Assembly (NCBI GenBank): GCA_028023455.1
Contig: JAQFVV010000324.1
Coordinates: 870,001 to 934,000 of the forward strand
Length of the DNA stretch: 64,000 nt
From: Epiperipatus broadwayi
Lineage: Eukaryota; Onychophora; Udeonychophora; Euonychophora; Peripatidae
Direction of reading: 5' to 3'
Both the position numbers and the translations under genes were made by a program. The stretch's first letter is position 1; each line of letters opens with the position of its first letter. Of the stretch, positions 1 to 12,744 are shown piece after piece. The notes beneath the pieces are model-generated. The model was not told the origin of the DNA. It did no database searches and worked only from the letters and a program-made list of their open reading frames with translations.

Positions 1-1500
<1,500 letters not shown>

Positions 1501-1514
1501 ATGAGAGGTTACAA

Positions 1515-1568
1515 TATATATATATATATATATATAGGTTACAATATATATATATATATATATATATA
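1515..1568. repeat. TA microsatellite pair
   Basis: Two TA runs separated by AGGTTACAA. The flanking phrase is duplicated with the run, which suggests slippage or local duplication. Confidence 0.8.
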
Positions 1569-1609
1569 ATGAGTATGCCAATAGCTCTTAACAAGCTTTT
1601 CAGAACATC

Positions 1610-1655
1610 CCTATCCCCAGACCAGTTTCTAGCTCTGGCTTTTGTCAGTGAGACA
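1610..1655 (-). ncRNA. Hammerhead-like ribozyme, decayed core (copy A)
   Basis: On the minus strand the order is CTGACAA (1642-1648), a short stem AGC/GCT, GAAAC (1625-1629), and GTC (1620-1622) as the would-be cleavage triplet, followed by TGGGGATAGGG, which can pair with the upstream CCTCA. The core should be CUGANGA...GAAA; here position G8 is A, so self-cleavage is unlikely. Relative to the 20.2-kb ribozyme, stem II has changed from GGC/GCC to AGC/GCT, which keeps pairing. Confidence 0.6.
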
Positions 1656-1929
1656 ATAGGAATGTTTAACTATTACATAGAAAATCTGAAATTTTCAGAC
1701 ATCTATAGGTCTTCAAATCTAGCTATCTTACTTAAATAGCTATATGGGATTGATAAGTTCAAATAATTATATATTAATGGCTTTATCAATATAAAATCAT
1801 CAAAATCTTAAGAACAATAATTGCAAGGAAATCAAGTCATATATCATGTGACTTAAATAATAAGATTGTATTACATTTTTTATATAATGAGCATGCCAAT
1901 AGCTCTTAACAAGTTTTTCAGAACATCCC

Positions 1930-1973
1930 TATCCCCAGATCAGTTTCTAGCTCTGGCTTTTGTCAGTGAGGTG
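1930..1973 (-). ncRNA. Hammerhead-like ribozyme, decayed core (copy B)
   Basis: Same architecture as the copy 318 bp upstream: CTGACAA (1960-1966), stem AGC/GCT, GAAAC (1943-1947). The cleavage triplet is ATC (1938-1940) instead of GTC and G8 is again A. Two core defects make it a relic. Confidence 0.55.
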
Positions 1974-2144
1974 CTAGGATATTCAAACATTAGATTTAAA
2001 ATACCAAGTCAAGACCAGCACTTTTATCTAATACTTAATTATTAAGTAGAAAATCTGAAATTTTCAGACATCCATATATCTTCAAATCTATATATATATG
2101 AAAAACAAAAAACACAAGTTAAAAAACTTGCTAATGCTTGTATT

Positions 2145-2425
2145 TATGATAATAGATGGCATTCTACCAAAAACACCGTCAAGCGTAGTTTTCTGTTTAC
2201 ATAAACGTCAGAGCGAGCATTCATTATCTCTAACTTTAATTCCACTTTCAGATCATGATTTCAAGCTATTTGCTATCCTGTCTTTCACTGACGATAGCAA
2301 ATAGCTTGAAATCATGATCTGAAAGTGGAATTAAAGTTAGAGATAGTGAATGCTCGCTCTGACATTTATGTAAACAGAAAACTACGCTTGACGGTGTTTT
2401 TGGTAGAACGCCATCTGTTATCATA
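2145..2425. mobile_element. Foldback element, 133-bp inverted arms
   Basis: Arms 2145-2277 and 2293-2425 are reverse complements with about four mismatches over 133 bp; the loop is 15 nt. Both ends abut TA-rich DNA, which would fit a TA-targeting MITE, but no clear duplication is visible because of the TA runs. The short open frames across the arms are a by-product of the palindrome. If transcribed, it would form a long hairpin RNA. Confidence 0.8.
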
Positions 2426-2479
2426 TATATATAGAACTTAAAAATAAAGACCATGATATTTTTTTTATTTTAAACTCAT

Positions 2480-3187
2480 GGGTAACAAGCTATTAAACTC
2501 ACAATGCTGTTTGAAATATGTTGATAGCATTTTATTATCCATATGGTTGTTTTTGTAAATAATACTTCTGAGTTTCAGAAATAAGAAAATAGGATTTAAG
2601 ATAAATACTAAAATGATTAAAGTAATGTTCAATGGATTTTTTTTTAAGATTATAAAAATTGACGATGGTGAATTAAAAATATATAACAACTTAAAATCCC
2701 TCGGTGAGTTTATTAATATAGATGAAAACACAATGGATAAAGTTAAGTATAGAATTAAATTGAGATAAATGCTTTTCATAGAATGTCTTTGTATTTGACA
2801 AGAAACATTTTTAATAGATGTGTTTTTCTAATTCTTACTTATCGATCTGAGACTTAAACATTTAATAGAAAAGCAATACATATATTTCAAATGACTAACA
2901 AAGTATGTAGAAATAATAAGAAGGATCAAAAGTGAAATCCCCATATGAAAGAACAAATAGATATAATTTGGCATCATTGAAAGAATTAAGAAACTGAAAT
3001 GGGTCTGTTTTGTTAGAAGATTTAAACTGGATCTCAAGAGATTGAAAAAACTTAGAAATAGATCACATGTGAGGTGGATAGATGAAATAAGAAAGTTTGC
3101 TACTGTGATGCAGAGAAGGGATTCAAATTGGAAAAATCTTCATCATATAATGGATTGATAATGATTGAAAATGATGATGATAATATA
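2480..3187 (+). pseudogene. Decayed RTE-clade LINE, 3' part
   Basis: Plus-strand translation with frameshifts gives VFVNNTSEFQ (2548-2578), then KVMFNGFF, YNNLKSLGEFIN and later HVRWIDEIRKF...VMQRRD. These match in order the RT thumb and C-terminal end of the nearly intact RTE element at 21.5-24.9 kb ([39 protein letters not shown]...MWRRE). It ends in a TGATGATGATAATA tail at about 3174-3187, like RTE 3' tails. Everything 5' of the RT catalytic region is missing or unrecognisable. Many stops: a fossil copy. Confidence 0.8.
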
Positions 3188-5640
3188 TTTATACATTTGT
3201 AAATACACCAAATATTTTTGAATAAAATATATTTTTGAATATTTTACTAGTTTCGAAACACAGTTGAAATTTAATAATAATGACTCACTCTTCATATTAT
3301 TTATAAACAATTTTCTAATTTTGGTATATAAATAATCAATGATGCAAGCAGAAAATAATTATCATCGGAGTTTAGCAATTTTGTTTCTGAAAAATGGCCT
3401 GAGACATAAGTATTCACTTATTACTCATGTCAATGACCTGAAATTCAAGTCTGATACTTGAAAATATTTTCAGGAAAGTGAAGATTTTTCAAGCAACCTT
3501 AGAATTTTTTTTAATTGATAACTGTTACATCCAATTTTTTTTTAGTCATGTGCTAACTATATATCAAAAACATAAATTTGATATGCTAATTTATGAATAC
3601 GTATAGAGTCATATATCATTTTTTGCTACCTATTTTTGCTAAGTCTATTGGGTTTATCTTTTCATCTCTGTGCCAGAATTACATGTTATAATAAATTAAT
3701 AAAAAGTGAGTTTTTTTCATTTGGTGCATTTCATTTATGGTACAGTTTGTATCAAATCTCACTGGAAAATATATAACTTTCATTTATTGAAATAAAAATA
3801 TATGCAGTTAAAGAGTGAATATCTGGATTTTAATCACAGTTCTTGTTTTTTTTTATTTTTTACTAATAAATAAAACAGCACTGTTAATAAAATAATTATA
3901 TAATATTTGATTGGAAGATCATGTGACATTATTAAATTAGTCGTTGTGGGGATGTTTTTTTTCTGGATAAAAATTGTATACTAATTATTTATTTAAAATA
4001 CTGTATATTAAAAGAGCAATGAAATAAATTTTTAAATAAAGGATAATTCATATTATTAAAAATCACGCTCATTCTTTTGTCATTAAACACAATAGTGCTT
4101 TGAAATTCAATTCCAAGGATCTCTTGCATTTATATTTATTTGTTTGTGGATGATAAAATTTTAAATTTTACTCATTAAATTTTTTTTCAACAGATGCCAT
4201 TTTGCTTTATTCATAAAGAGAGACAAAAAAAAATTTCTTTCTTAATGAAAAATTCTTAGATTCATTAAAAAAAAATCATTAATAAAAAAAATTCTGTTCG
4301 TTAATTAGATGGAATATTTTTATAAGATTCTATTTTATGTGTGTGTATTTTAAAAAAAATAAATTTGTTTAATTTTAATATATACTAGTAACCTATCTGA
4401 AAATATTCTCAAATATTAGATGCAAGATTAACATTAAAGAATAACAATTTATCCTAGTGAAAAATGTATAACTGTTTTTTCAAGGTACCTACAGCATGAT
4501 CTCTAAATCAATGCTCATTTTATATAGCAACATAGTTTATCTATTCCCAATTAAAATTTTAAGGCACTAATATGTCTGGATTATGAGTTAAGTGTTTTTC
4601 ATAACTTTGTAGATTATCTAAAATGCTCTCCCTGTCATTACATGACCTTACAAACTACTTGAAAACATTCTTATGACTGATGTCTTCACTTCTATGCATA
4701 CTCTGAAATATTTCAAACATTTCAATAGCAGTTTTTTAACTTTAAAACAAAAATTTACATTGGTATGCAATTCCATTATATATTAAGATATGAAACACAA
4801 TATCATATTTTATGTAAAAACTTATATTCAGACATGCTAGTGTCTTAATATTTTTGTAAATAGCTAAACTATGTTACCATGTAACCCAGTGTTGATTGAA
4901 AAATGGCGTTCATGCAGCTTGGAGAGAGAACCAGTCACCTTTTTGCTGAGACTTATTAAGTTTTTTAGCTGAAGCCAATAGAGAAACTAGATAAAAAGAC
5001 TACTATGAATAAATGATAATGCTTGACTTTTAGTACCCCAGTACTTGTTACTTTTTTAACACAATTTATTCTCATTTCAGTTTTAAAGCTGCAGCATAAA
5101 CTTATAATCAAGCTTTTATTTTTAGATCTTTCTTTAGTAGTTTATTTAGTACACATAATGTGAAATAACCAACTATAAAATTAATGTATTACAGAACTAT
5201 GTCTTATATTAATAAAGGATGTTTAAATGCACTCATTCATAATAACAATTTGCAAAATGTAAGTTATCAGAGTAAAATGGTTTAAGTATAGGAACTTAAA
5301 ATATAAAAAATTACAATAAAACACAAATAGTTTCTATTATCTAAGATTAATAAAATAATAAAAAATCAGGATGATTGTAGAAATATAACCTACCTACACA
5401 TCTAGACACCTACTTTATTGGCAGGACATTTTCTTCTGGTATTAAATTTAAAAGAAACCTACATAAAAGCATAAGTCAAATATAACTATTATTTTCTGTG
5501 AGATGACTTTTTTATGTTCTTGATACAAACTCGAATTGGTAGTCTGGTGAGTAATTTACACTGCAATTTGCTACTTTTTAAATCTATTCTATATAGTACT
5601 GATTAGATTGTATAATTTTATTCCAACTTTTTTATTGCAA
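3188..5640. other. AT-rich DNA, no gene seen
   Basis: No open frame above noise and no recognisable repeat. Runs of A or T are frequent. The stretch just before 5640 might hold a heavily decayed 5' extension of the Penelope-like element that follows, but I cannot support it. Confidence 0.5.
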
Positions 5641-5644
5641 CTAG

Positions 5645-6485
5645 AGATTCACAATGGAATGGGAAAAGAATAATGAATTGGTGTATTTGGATATAATGAT
5701 GAAAAAAGAGTATAGTAAAGGGAAGTGTAAAGTGAGAACAGTGGTGTTTAGAAAGATGGAGAAGGGTAATATAGTGAATTGGGAGTCTGATGTAGATAAG
5801 AAATTTAAAATTAGTGCTATAACATCAAGGCATTTAGAGCAAATAATTATTGCAGAGATAGGGAAGATTATAAAAAGGAAATAGATATGATATTTAAGGA
5901 GTTTAGGGATAGTGGGTTTCCAGAAAAGATCATAATGAGGAGTATTGAGAGTATAGAAAGGAAATGTAGAAAGGAAGAAGAGAATGGGAGAAGAGTAATT
6001 GAAAGGGATAGGAAGAACAAATATATAGGAATAAGAATACTAATTACAGAATAGTTAGGCAGGTTAATAGTATAATTAAAAAACTTAATGTAAAATATAG
6101 GAATGAGGTGAAATATAGAATAGTGAATAAGAAGAGGAAAAATTTGATGAAAGTTTTGGATAATAAATATATAGATAAAGAGAGGAATTATGTTAATGGG
6201 GTTTATATTGATAGAGTGTAAAAAGTGTAGAGATAAGGGTGTTAGAAATATATATGTGGGTGAAACAAAGAACATATATACAAGGCTGAGCAACATAGGT
6301 ATGAAAAAAGTTCACCAGTATTTGTACATATGATGGAGACAGGGCATGATTTGGAAAAGGAAAGTATAAAAATGATTAGTTATGCAAATAGTAGAAGGGA
6401 CAGGAAGATAAAATAATCATTGTTGATTAAGAGAATAAGGCCTAGTATTAATAGAGAAAGAGGGCTAAGGACTTTGATAGTGTAA
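5645..6485 (+). pseudogene. Penelope-like RT C-terminus plus GIY-YIG nuclease, broken
   Basis: The first frame (ATG at 5654) reads FTMEWEKNNELVYLDI, then FRKMEKGNIVNWESD, matching the Penelope RT C-terminal pattern of FTxExE...LxFLDV and VYRK...YIxWxS. After a stop at 5882 it continues with FKEFRDSGFPEKII. The nuclease follows in pieces: GVYIDRV (6198-6218), NIYVGET (6247-6267), then VFVHMMETGHD (to about 6350) and PSINRERGLR (6440-6470), which are the GVY, YIGET, TGH and PSxNR blocks of the GIY-YIG domain. Several frameshifts lie between them (near 6040, 6222 and 6290), so no protein can be made. Confidence 0.82.
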
Positions 6486-7385
6486 AATTAAAAAGTAGCA
6501 AGGTTTAGGATGATTAAAGTGAGGGGAGATGTAAAGCTTAATAGGGTAAAGAATTAAAATTTAAGGTAATTAAGTAATAGAAGTGGTTAATAGAGGGAGC
6601 TAGTTGCTGGGGAAAGAAAGAAAGTTGGGAAGTGATTAATGAAAAACAAAGATGGAGGAAAGGTGAAGGTAGAAGGAAAGTTAAGGTAAAAATAGTTAAG
6701 TTTGTATTGACATTAAATGTTATAAGAGGGGTAGTTAAATAAGTAAAGATGGTATATTAGAGTATAAATGAGGAAGGGAATTGAAGGGATGGTATGAAGG
6801 TATAAATGGAAGTAAGTAGGGTATAAATGGGAGTGTAAAAAAAGGGGGAAATAATAGTTTTTAGTTTATAGTTTTTGATTTTTAATATTTTGTTTTGATT
6901 TTTTAATTTTTGATTTTGGGTTTTTGGTCTTATTTATGTAATTAATTATGTTAAAAATGATAATTTTTGGTATTAATTTTTAGATTAATGTTTTAATGGG
7001 TTTTAAGGGTTTTGTTTTAATGGTTTGATGATGAAATTTGAATTGTTTTAATACATTTATTTGGTTGTAATTTTAAAAAATAATTTTAAATAAATTTTTA
7101 TATCTTTATTATTAATTTTTTTGTTATTAATTTTTTTATTATTTTTTTATTTATTATTTTTTATTTTTTTATTATTATTAATTTTTTTTATTTTTTTTAT
7201 TATTAATTTTTATACTTTAGCTTTTATGTTTTGGGTTTTTTTAAAAGATTTGAAAAAAGTTTTTGTTTGAAAAGTTTTTGGATTGAGTTGTTTATATTAT
7301 TTTGTTTTATTATAATTTTATATGAAAATATGAAGAATAAGAATTTTGGTTGTATTGATATAATATTTGTCTAATTTTTTATGTT

Positions 7386-7440
7386 GTAGATCTGAAGAAG
7401 ACTGCTAGTGCAGTCGAAACTGTTATAATAAATAAAATTA
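7386..7440 (+). ncRNA. Hammerhead ribozyme core at Penelope-like 3' end
   Basis: CTGAAGA (7392-7398), one A, stem II GACTGC/GCAGTC (7400-7405 with 7410-7415, loop TAGT), GAAA (7416-7419), C, then TGTT and ATA (7425-7427). This fits the CUGANGA...GAAA core with a perfect 6-bp stem II and the very short stem III typical of the minimal type-I hammerheads described in Penelope-like elements. Stem III position 16.2 is A where G would pair with C, so the copy is probably weak or dead. Stem I is short (AT/AT next to the core). Confidence 0.7.
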
Positions 7441-10400
7441 TTTGCTTAAAGTGTTAAAGGGGTGTTGATGAGTTTATAGTGAAATAATAATTGAATTCTT
7501 TTAACTATAATATGTTAGTCAATATATTACTGTATACTAAATCATTTTTTGGTAAAAATAACTGTATAGTCAGTTGCTTAAAAAGTAATATTTGAGCATA
7601 AAAACATCAGGACATCAGGATAATCTAGTGATGGAACAAAGAACTATGGCTTTCTAAGTTGATTTCAGAATGGTAAAATAAAAACTAAGTAAATATTTTA
7701 TTATTTTTAAAAATATTTTATTGACATAACAAAATTTGTACAATTGAATATTATAATACACTTTGTTAATGTTGGCTCAATTCCATATACTGAAATTTAG
7801 TTAGACAAAGTATTTTGTGAATTTCAACATTAAATAATTGGAAATTAGAAATAAAGGCACTTGGAGATTTTCCATTTTGTCAAACATATTACTATTGTTT
7901 GGAATATTTTATGAGATTAATGTATTTTTGAGAAGTTAAAGAAAAAGGTATACTTTTTATTGAGTGATTAGTTAATGATCTTAAAGATATGACCTGTATG
8001 TGAATGTTGTATGGTGTTATGGGAAATATTTTGTAGTATGGGTTTTAAATGTAAAGTAATAATGTCTGGTAATAAGCAGGGATATAATAATTCGAAAAAA
8101 AGGAAACAATTTGCTTTTTCAAAGTAATAAAATAATAAATGATAGTCACTTTATTTAGAAAATATCGAAATAACAATTGTTTTCTGGCTATTAGCTATTA
8201 AATAATTTATAATATAAATTTTTATATTATGAGGATCCCATATTTTACACGACCTGCGATGAGTGCTTCAAACACCTAATGGTAAATCAGCCACCGACTT
8301 CTACAATTACATAATCTTAACTAGTATACATTTTTCATTATTATAATATAAACATTTTTTATTTAAGTTATATATGTGAAATTAATAATATAGCATTAAA
8401 TAAGAATTATTTAATTAAAAACTGTATGAATTCTTTTCATTAAACTATTTAAATTTTTGTCTAAGAACTATTATCATGATCATTGTTAGCAGTATATAAT
8501 GCCTTTAAGTCAGGTTGTTAGAAATCATTTAAAATAATCATTTATTTTAAAGAAATAGAAAAGGAGCATCAGTTCATATCAATTTATCAATTTGATTTAC
8601 ACTTAAGAGATTACACTAGTCAGAAGTCGTATATATATATATTTAATGGTTTTCAAGAAAAATCTTAATGAGATTTTTTTTTTTATTTATAAGAAAAAAA
8701 AACTATTAAATTTACTTTGTTTTTCTCACTGTATAATTTATTATAACTGAAGTTTCAATTACAGCATATAACTCAAACATAGTAATATAATCTTTGGGTT
8801 TTAATTAACTTTATGTAATAATAAAAAATACCTTCAGATATACATTGTGATTTAACATAGTTAGCTTCTTAATATTTATTATTTAAAAAAAAGAGAGGAG
8901 GAAATCTCCCTTGATAAATTTAAAAAAGAATAAATATGAAAAAATTATTAAATTATTACTTTTTCTGATTTTCAAAACTGTAGAAGCTAAAATTAATTTT
9001 ATTATAAAAATAAAAAATGTTCAGCAAAGATTTAAGAAATGGGTTTAAGTGAATTATAAAGAATAATTTGATTTTAAGTTTATATATTTTATAGCATTAT
9101 AAGAATAATATATGTATATATTTAGATTGAACGTTTAATGGTAATGAAGACTGTGCCCAACAAGTGCAGTTAACATTATTTTTATTTGATGAATTTCTAA
9201 GTAAATAGCTTTGTGTAAAAATATGTAGATATACCTGCCTTTAAAATTTTATAAACAATTTTTAGTATTGTTATATAATTGTTAAAAAATATATTTAAAT
9301 GAAGGTAAAAGATCAAATAATCTTAAATAAATAAAGCACTGAAGGCAAAATATATCCTGTAGCACTTGATAAAGAATAGAGACATTTATTTACCAGGTTA
9401 ACCATTTATTCAAGGATGGGGGGTTAAGAGATTTTGTTTTATAATTTAATTGACCATTTGCCATTTATTTGATAAACAAACCCTAACCCTGTAATGAAAA
9501 TAGCAAAAAAAAATTTTTTTTTTTACCTATTTTAGAAACAATTCTAAATTGTTTATGATTTAAGACAATGATGAAATATTTTCATAAGATTTATAAATAA
9601 TTAATTTGTATTCAAAAAAATGGCATAAACGTTATTTAATTATTTTTTAATAAAATATTATATAAAATGAATTAAAAATATTCTAGTAGTATTTTATTAT
9701 GAGGTTGCCTTTAAATAGAGAAAAGAGAATTCGATTTTTTTTTCTTAAATAACAATGGTTTTTTTTTTTTTGTAGTTTGAAAGAGATTAATCATGAACAT
9801 ATTTTAATCAATGTTGGCATTTAATTTTTAAATGGTCTAAAAGTTTTAAATTGTAGAGGAAAAAATCTACTGGGCATTGGTTTTAGTAGTTGCAAAATAA
9901 CATGCAGTATCTGTTTTTTTGTTAAAGAAAAAAGCTAATCCATGATCTTGAATAAAGATTATTAAATGTAATGAAAAATTTAAAATAATGTTAATAATTG
10001 AAGAAAAATATAAGGAAAACATTTGAAAAAGAATGTCCAGAAAAACAAAAGAATTATATTTCAATCAATCTTTACGTGATAATTTTTTTTTTTGTCTTAG
10101 AAATTATGATTTCTGATTATTTATTTTTGTTTTTTCTTCACTAAAATTCAATATTTTAAATAAAAACCTAAATCTAGACTCATTATTAATCTATACAGTG
10201 TAAAAAGTAATCATAAAATACTTAAATAATTATGAAAAATAGTTGCTTTTTTCTAAAACATCGAATGTCATTGATATGCAAATAGTGGTCAATGTTATAC
10301 ACTTGTCTTGAACAGCTGTCAAAAGCTATTCTCTTTCCCTTGATTATTTTTCTTCTAAAATTTAAAAATTTTCAAACCAAAGTTTATATTTAAGTAAATT

Positions 10401-11630
10401 AGTGTAAAAACTTAATTATCAATGTATAAAGTTATGAGAAATATATTTTATTTATGTTCAAAATCTATTGTGAAAGCGTAAAACATGCATAAAATATTTT
10501 GGTTTTATTTCTGACTTTGACAGTTAGAAATGCCTAGTGGAGAATAAATAGCCAAAGCTCGCAGTCATTGCTTAACAGCTCCTTATAAGGGAAAAAAGGC
10601 TGTACTATATAACAATAAACAGCAGTGAAAAATCAATTTTTTTCAAAAATTACTGCCAAATGTGGATTTTTTTGGAACTAAAATTTTAAATACACTATTT
10701 TCTACAAAATAAGTATAAAATGATTTTGCAACCAAAACTGGCCAAGAGTCGGCACATGGACGGTTCCTAAGCATAATAATCAGTTAAAGAGATAGTTCTT
10801 CACTTGTACTTACTGATTAGTGATCCACGATAATGATAAAATACAAAATATTTGTGAATAAATTAAGCAAAAAGGAAATAAAAATTATTATATAAAAATA
10901 AGATAGGAAATGAAAGAGGAAAAATTTATTTGATATTACAGAATAAATAATAAAAATGAATACATGATTTATGAATCATGAGAGAAAAAGTTACATGTGA
11001 AAACAATCTCAGAATAGATATTGGCTAATATGTCAGATTCAAAATAAAGATGACCACAGTATCAAAAGTGCATGTGTACATTCATGAACTAGTATAGATT
11101 TTAATCACAACCTATTTGTGATAGAAATGAATAAACCAAAAATATAATTTATTGTGAAGAAATTGAAAACTATATTAAGGAATTTTTTTTTAATTGTTGA
11201 ATAAGAAAATTAAATAAAAGCTAAATGATAGAATTAATTTGTATTAAAATAGGATTTACTATTAAAAATAAAAGAAGTAAAATGTCTCATGATAATAATA
11301 TAGGGATCAGTAAATGGTAAAGAGAAGAAAATTGAGAAAATATAAATGCTGATGATGACAAAAGCATCCATAGAGAGTTCCATAGTAAATTCAAGTAACA
11401 AAACTATTATAACTATACAATTGCATCTAGAAAAAGAATGTGCAAGAATGATAATGTATAAAGTATAGATTTATTATATATTATATCAAAACAGAATCAC
11501 ACAAGTAAATTACTTTTTGAAAAAAATGTATACTAGGAAGAATACATTAAAAAACATTAGAAGGAGTATATAAGAATGTCGTGTATGTATGATTGAAATA
11601 ACAATCACATTAACAAAAAAAAACAAATCT
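7441..11630. other. AT-rich DNA, no gene seen
   Basis: No coding signal. Two spots are less AT-biased: 8236-8330 and 10255-10790. The second contains an octamer ATGCAAAT (10276-10283), an E-box CAGCTG (10313-10318) and a CArg box (10581-10590). The remainder is low-complexity A/T with homopolymer runs. Confidence 0.5.
10581..10590. promoter_or_regulatory. CArG-box (SRF-site) match
   Basis: CCTTATAAGG is a perfect CC(A/T)6GG palindrome. It sits in a 500-bp stretch that is less AT-rich than its surroundings and also has an octamer and an E-box. In AT-rich DNA such a match is easily met by chance, so function is only a possibility. Confidence 0.2.
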
Positions 11631-11639
11631 GATAGATAA

Positions 11640-12740
11640 TGATCAAATAATTGTGCAACGATGAAGGAAGAGTTGAGCTGAGCTGTAAGGAGATGGGAGA
11701 TTTTTGAAAAATTAGCTAATGTTTGCAGAGTAATTTTGATTCAGTAGAATAGCTATTTTTTTTTTTTTCAACAATTCTGATTCCATTATAGAAATGCCAA
11801 AAAGTGTAGACTTTTTAATAGTTTATTTAATTAATATGCTAGGGTACTATGTTGATTCTTCAAAAGGATGAATAACAAGAAATGAAATTGCAATACTGCA
11901 AGAAAATTATTAAAATATATATATAAAGCTATTAATATTTGTTTTATTGGCTTTGAAAAGGATTTTAATGAAGTTGGTTGGGTTATTTTATTAGATATTC
12001 TAAAATGATATAGACTGAGTTGAGAGACAAAAATGAATAAATATACATATGAATAAGAAGATGTTTGTGAAGATAAATGATATTTTAAAAGAAAGAAATA
12101 TGGAGAAAAATATAAGACAAAAATATTATATCACTTGTTTTGTTTAATATGTATTTAGCTGAAGTTTACAGTGAGAGAGAAAAGTTCATTGTATCAAGTT
12201 TGCTAATGGTATGTCAATATTTGTGAATAATAATGATAAATTTATTAGAATATTAAGTTATGTAATATATATTGGTAGAAAATTTGGAATCAGAAAAAAT
12301 TCTATTAAAGCAGTGAAATCAGGTTGAGAAGAATGGTTTGATAGGGAGTTATAAAGCAAGTTATTTTAAAAAAATATTTAAAAAAATTAAATGAGAATTA
12401 AAATTAAAAAAAATATTTTAATAAGATTTGTAAATTATTGGCATTATGTAGAATGCAGAGCTGGAGAAATAAAGACTTGAAATCTATTTTGTTTAGAATG
12501 TTGTTTAAATTGAGCAGAGACTTGGTTAAAAAAGGCAAAAAAAAAAAAAATTGAAAGCTTTAGAGTTATGGATTTGGAGAAGAAAAAATGAGTTTGAAGG
12601 GTGCTATTAAAACTTAAAGTTGTTGACAATAATATGAATAAAGAAGATAATAGGGCAGATTGTAAAAGATATGTTGGAAAGAAAAAAGAAAGAAAGAAAT
12701 AGTTAATAGATGTTCTTGAGAAAACTGCTATCAACTTTTA
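11640..12740 (+). pseudogene. Decayed LINE reverse transcriptase (non-RTE clade)
   Basis: Plus-strand pieces in order: ICFIGFEKDFNEV (about 11932-11973; compare the RT block FIDxEKAFDxV), LFNMYLAEVY (12141-12170; compare SPxLFNxYxE), KFANGMSIFVNNND (12197-12238; the FADD/YADD block, with ADD lost), then ALELWIWRRKNEF (about 12557-12596; compare the EMWxYRRMLR block of L2/CR1/Jockey-type LINEs) and RYVGKKKERK (12669-12698). Frames change and stops are frequent. The EMWxYRR-like block separates it from the RTE copies in the window. Confidence 0.65.
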
Positions 12741-12744
12741 AAGA

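Larger units (their letters stand above)
1570..2095 (-). repeat. Tandem repeat carrying hammerhead-like ribozyme motifs
   Basis: Two copies of a sequence beginning GAG(T/C)ATGCCAATAGCTCTTA lie about 318 bp apart (near 1570 and 1888). Both continue into a shared hammerhead-like block and later share a block with AAAATCTGAAATTTTCAGAC. There is no open frame in the unit. The ribozyme block resembles that of the array at 19.2-20.9 kb, but the rest of the unit does not, so this is a separate subfamily. It could be a retrozyme-like repeat or a Penelope pseudo-LTR fragment. The second copy is shortened and diverged after the ribozyme. Confidence 0.6.
5640..7440 (+). mobile_element. Penelope-like element, 5'-truncated
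   Basis: The insert starts within the C-terminal part of a Penelope-type reverse transcriptase, runs through a linker and a GIY-YIG nuclease domain (to about 6485), and then about 900 bp of non-coding DNA ending in a hammerhead-type ribozyme core near 7392-7427. That order (RT, GIY-YIG, ribozyme-bearing terminal repeat) is known for EN+ Penelope-like elements. The catalytic RT core is absent. The plus strand is strikingly poor in C. Ends and target duplication could not be fixed. Confidence 0.8.

Noticed and set aside
2098-2454. Two opposing frames with near-identical protein text
   Set aside because: They arise from the inverted arms of the foldback and have no coding support.
5868-6296. 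Minus-strand 142-residue hydrophobic frame
   Set aside because: It is the complement of the C-poor Penelope-like coding region. The strand skew removes stops on that strand; the plus-strand domain matches are the real signal.
9137-9180. TGAAGACTG...GTGCAGT resembling the 7.4-kb hammerhead
   Set aside because: The GAAA block is absent and the core is incomplete.
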